A stretch of DNA of 64,000 nt. Source: Trichodesmium erythraeum GBRTRLIN201 (GTDB taxonomy: Bacteria > Cyanobacteriota > Cyanobacteriia > Cyanobacteriales > Microcoleaceae). A program made the position numbers and the translations under genes. Shown piece by piece: positions 63,219 to 64,000 of the stretch (its first letter is position 1; every line of letters begins with the position of its first letter). The notes beneath the pieces were generated by a model. That model ran no database searches and was not told the DNA's origin. It saw nothing but the letters and a program-made list of their open reading frames with translations. The stretch spans positions 1 through 64,000 of the forward strand of contig JAGGDU010000175.1 in assembly GCA_018457135.1 (NCBI GenBank), given 5' to 3'.

Positions 63219-64000
63219 CTAGTTCCTCACCGAACCCAAAAGAAACTCCCCAACAGAAGACTCTTCATAATAATCTAACCCTGTTATCTGAGCAAAATTA
63301 TCAGCATCTCCTATCCCCAAAGCACAGGGAGCTAAGTGCATCCCCGTTGCCATTAAATAAAAAGTTTGATACAATACACCAACGTGCTTCAATATCAAAG
63401 CATAAGCAATTGATTCATACTTCCAAAATATTCGCCCAAACCTAGCTGTTATTACCAACAAAACTTGAGGTTGATCTTGTTCACCACTAGACTTGTAAGC
63501 ATCCTCTATCAATGCCTCCACTTGTGTTTCATGAGCCGAAATTTGATACAGACAATGCTCCAAAGGTTGATAGTGATAGACCCCTGCTGCCAAACCTTGA
63601 CAACGGTTCACCACTGGATAAATTTCCAACTCATAAATTGCACCGCCACAAGGATAAGGACGATAGTTTAAATGCAGTGTACCGAATTCCTCTGTTTCCA
63701 TAGTCTCTATTTTTTTAATCCTAGCGCAACAATATAACAATTTTCCCAATTGTTGCAACCGTATTGGTTGTTCATCGTACTCCCGAATAGACTGGCGTAA
63801 CTCCAATGCTTTTGTCAAGGGAATGTCAATTTGAGTCAAATATTCTAAGTTAGGTTGCACCAGTTTAATAACTTTGTCACTCATTGGTGGTTTGACAATA
63901 GGCAAAGGTTCAGTTTTGCCAAAAAATCTCATTGTGCCTCCAGTTGGGTTGTTGTGTCTTCCTATCCGAGAGCGACTGTGAAATAGCAAGTCGTGAAATT
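63219..64000 (-). CDS. SagB/ThcOx-type oxidoreductase, partial (runs off right edge)
   Basis: The visible C-terminal 259 codons match the SagB-type nitroreductase-fold dehydrogenases: HDLLFHSRSRIG, LELRQSIREYDEQPI with FMN-contacting residues, YPCGGAIYELEIYP, AGVYHYQPLEHCLYQI, YALILKHVGVLYQTFYLMATGMHLAPCALG and VGEFLLGS at the end. The frame is open to the last base with no ATG (the codon at 63989 is TTG inside the domain), so the gene continues beyond 64000. In azol(in)e peptide pathways this FMN enzyme oxidises thiazolines to thiazoles; in patellamide-type clusters it is often fused to PatG. A stand-alone form fits the two oxidase-free proteases here. Confidence 0.9.
   Translation of the reverse strand, partial: FHDLLFHSRSRIGRHNNPTGGTMRFFGKTEPLPIVKPPMSDKVIKLVQPNLEYLTQIDIPLTKALELRQSIREYDEQPIRLQQLGKLLYCCARIKKIETMETEEFGTLHLNYRPYPCGGAIYELEIYPVVNRCQGLAAGVYHYQPLEHCLYQISAHETQVEALIEDAYKSSGEQDQPQVLLVITARFGRIFWKYESIAYALILKHVGVLYQTFYLMATGMHLAPCALGIGDADNFAQITGLDYYEESSVGEFLLGSVRN

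Overview
The window is chromosomal DNA from a filamentous marine cyanobacterium, most likely Trichodesmium (T. erythraeum or a very close relative). This rests on low GC, long gene-poor spacers full of decayed transposons, many GCGATCGC (HIP1) sites, typical cyanobacterial proteins, and a cyanobactin precursor whose core, GDGLHPRLCSC, matches what I remember of trichamide from T. erythraeum. The species call is from memory and was not checked by a search.

Layout. 0.3-14.6 kb holds housekeeping and conserved cyanobacterial genes: a UDP-GlcNAc 2-epimerase, an M48 protease, a TM2 protein, an FMN alpha-hydroxyacid oxidase, a CoA-binding protein, a TPR protein, a DUF39 homocysteine-biosynthesis protein and an AI-2E family permease. 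Decayed IscB and IS630 genes lie between them. 14.7-19.9 kb is a surface module: a SAM methyltransferase, a type IV pilin and a SPINDLY-type glycosyltransferase, with a 403-bp tandem duplication in front of the pilin. 20-23 kb is a gene desert with a dead TnpB. 23.2-32.5 kb holds surE, a 1421-residue RelE-like/SF1-helicase/TPR fusion, a HEAT-repeat protein and a membrane GTPase. 33.5-38.6 kb is an RND efflux pump with its adaptor. 39.5-45.8 kb is rich in GTPases and includes a dynamin-like gene broken by an in-frame TGA. 46.4-55.2 kb contains acs, two unknown genes, a VWA/PP2C pair and lysS, again separated by TnpB debris, miniature elements and a possible structured RNA.

56-64 kb is the cyanobactin locus: two PatA/PatG-family subtilisin proteases, PatB-like and PatC-like small proteins, the precursor peptide, and a SagB/ThcOx-type oxidoreductase that runs off the right edge. 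By family knowledge, an upstream heterocyclase (not in this window) would act on the core cysteines, the oxidoreductase would make thiazoles, and the proteases would cut out and macrocyclise the core. A dead REP-associated tyrosine transposase and a 204-bp copy of its 3' end flank the precursor gene.

The main things for a second look are the precursor-flanking repeats, the helicase/TPR fusion, the stop codon in the dynamin-like gene, the debris of RNA-guided IscB/TnpB nucleases with a possible orphan guide-like RNA, and several miniature inverted-repeat elements.
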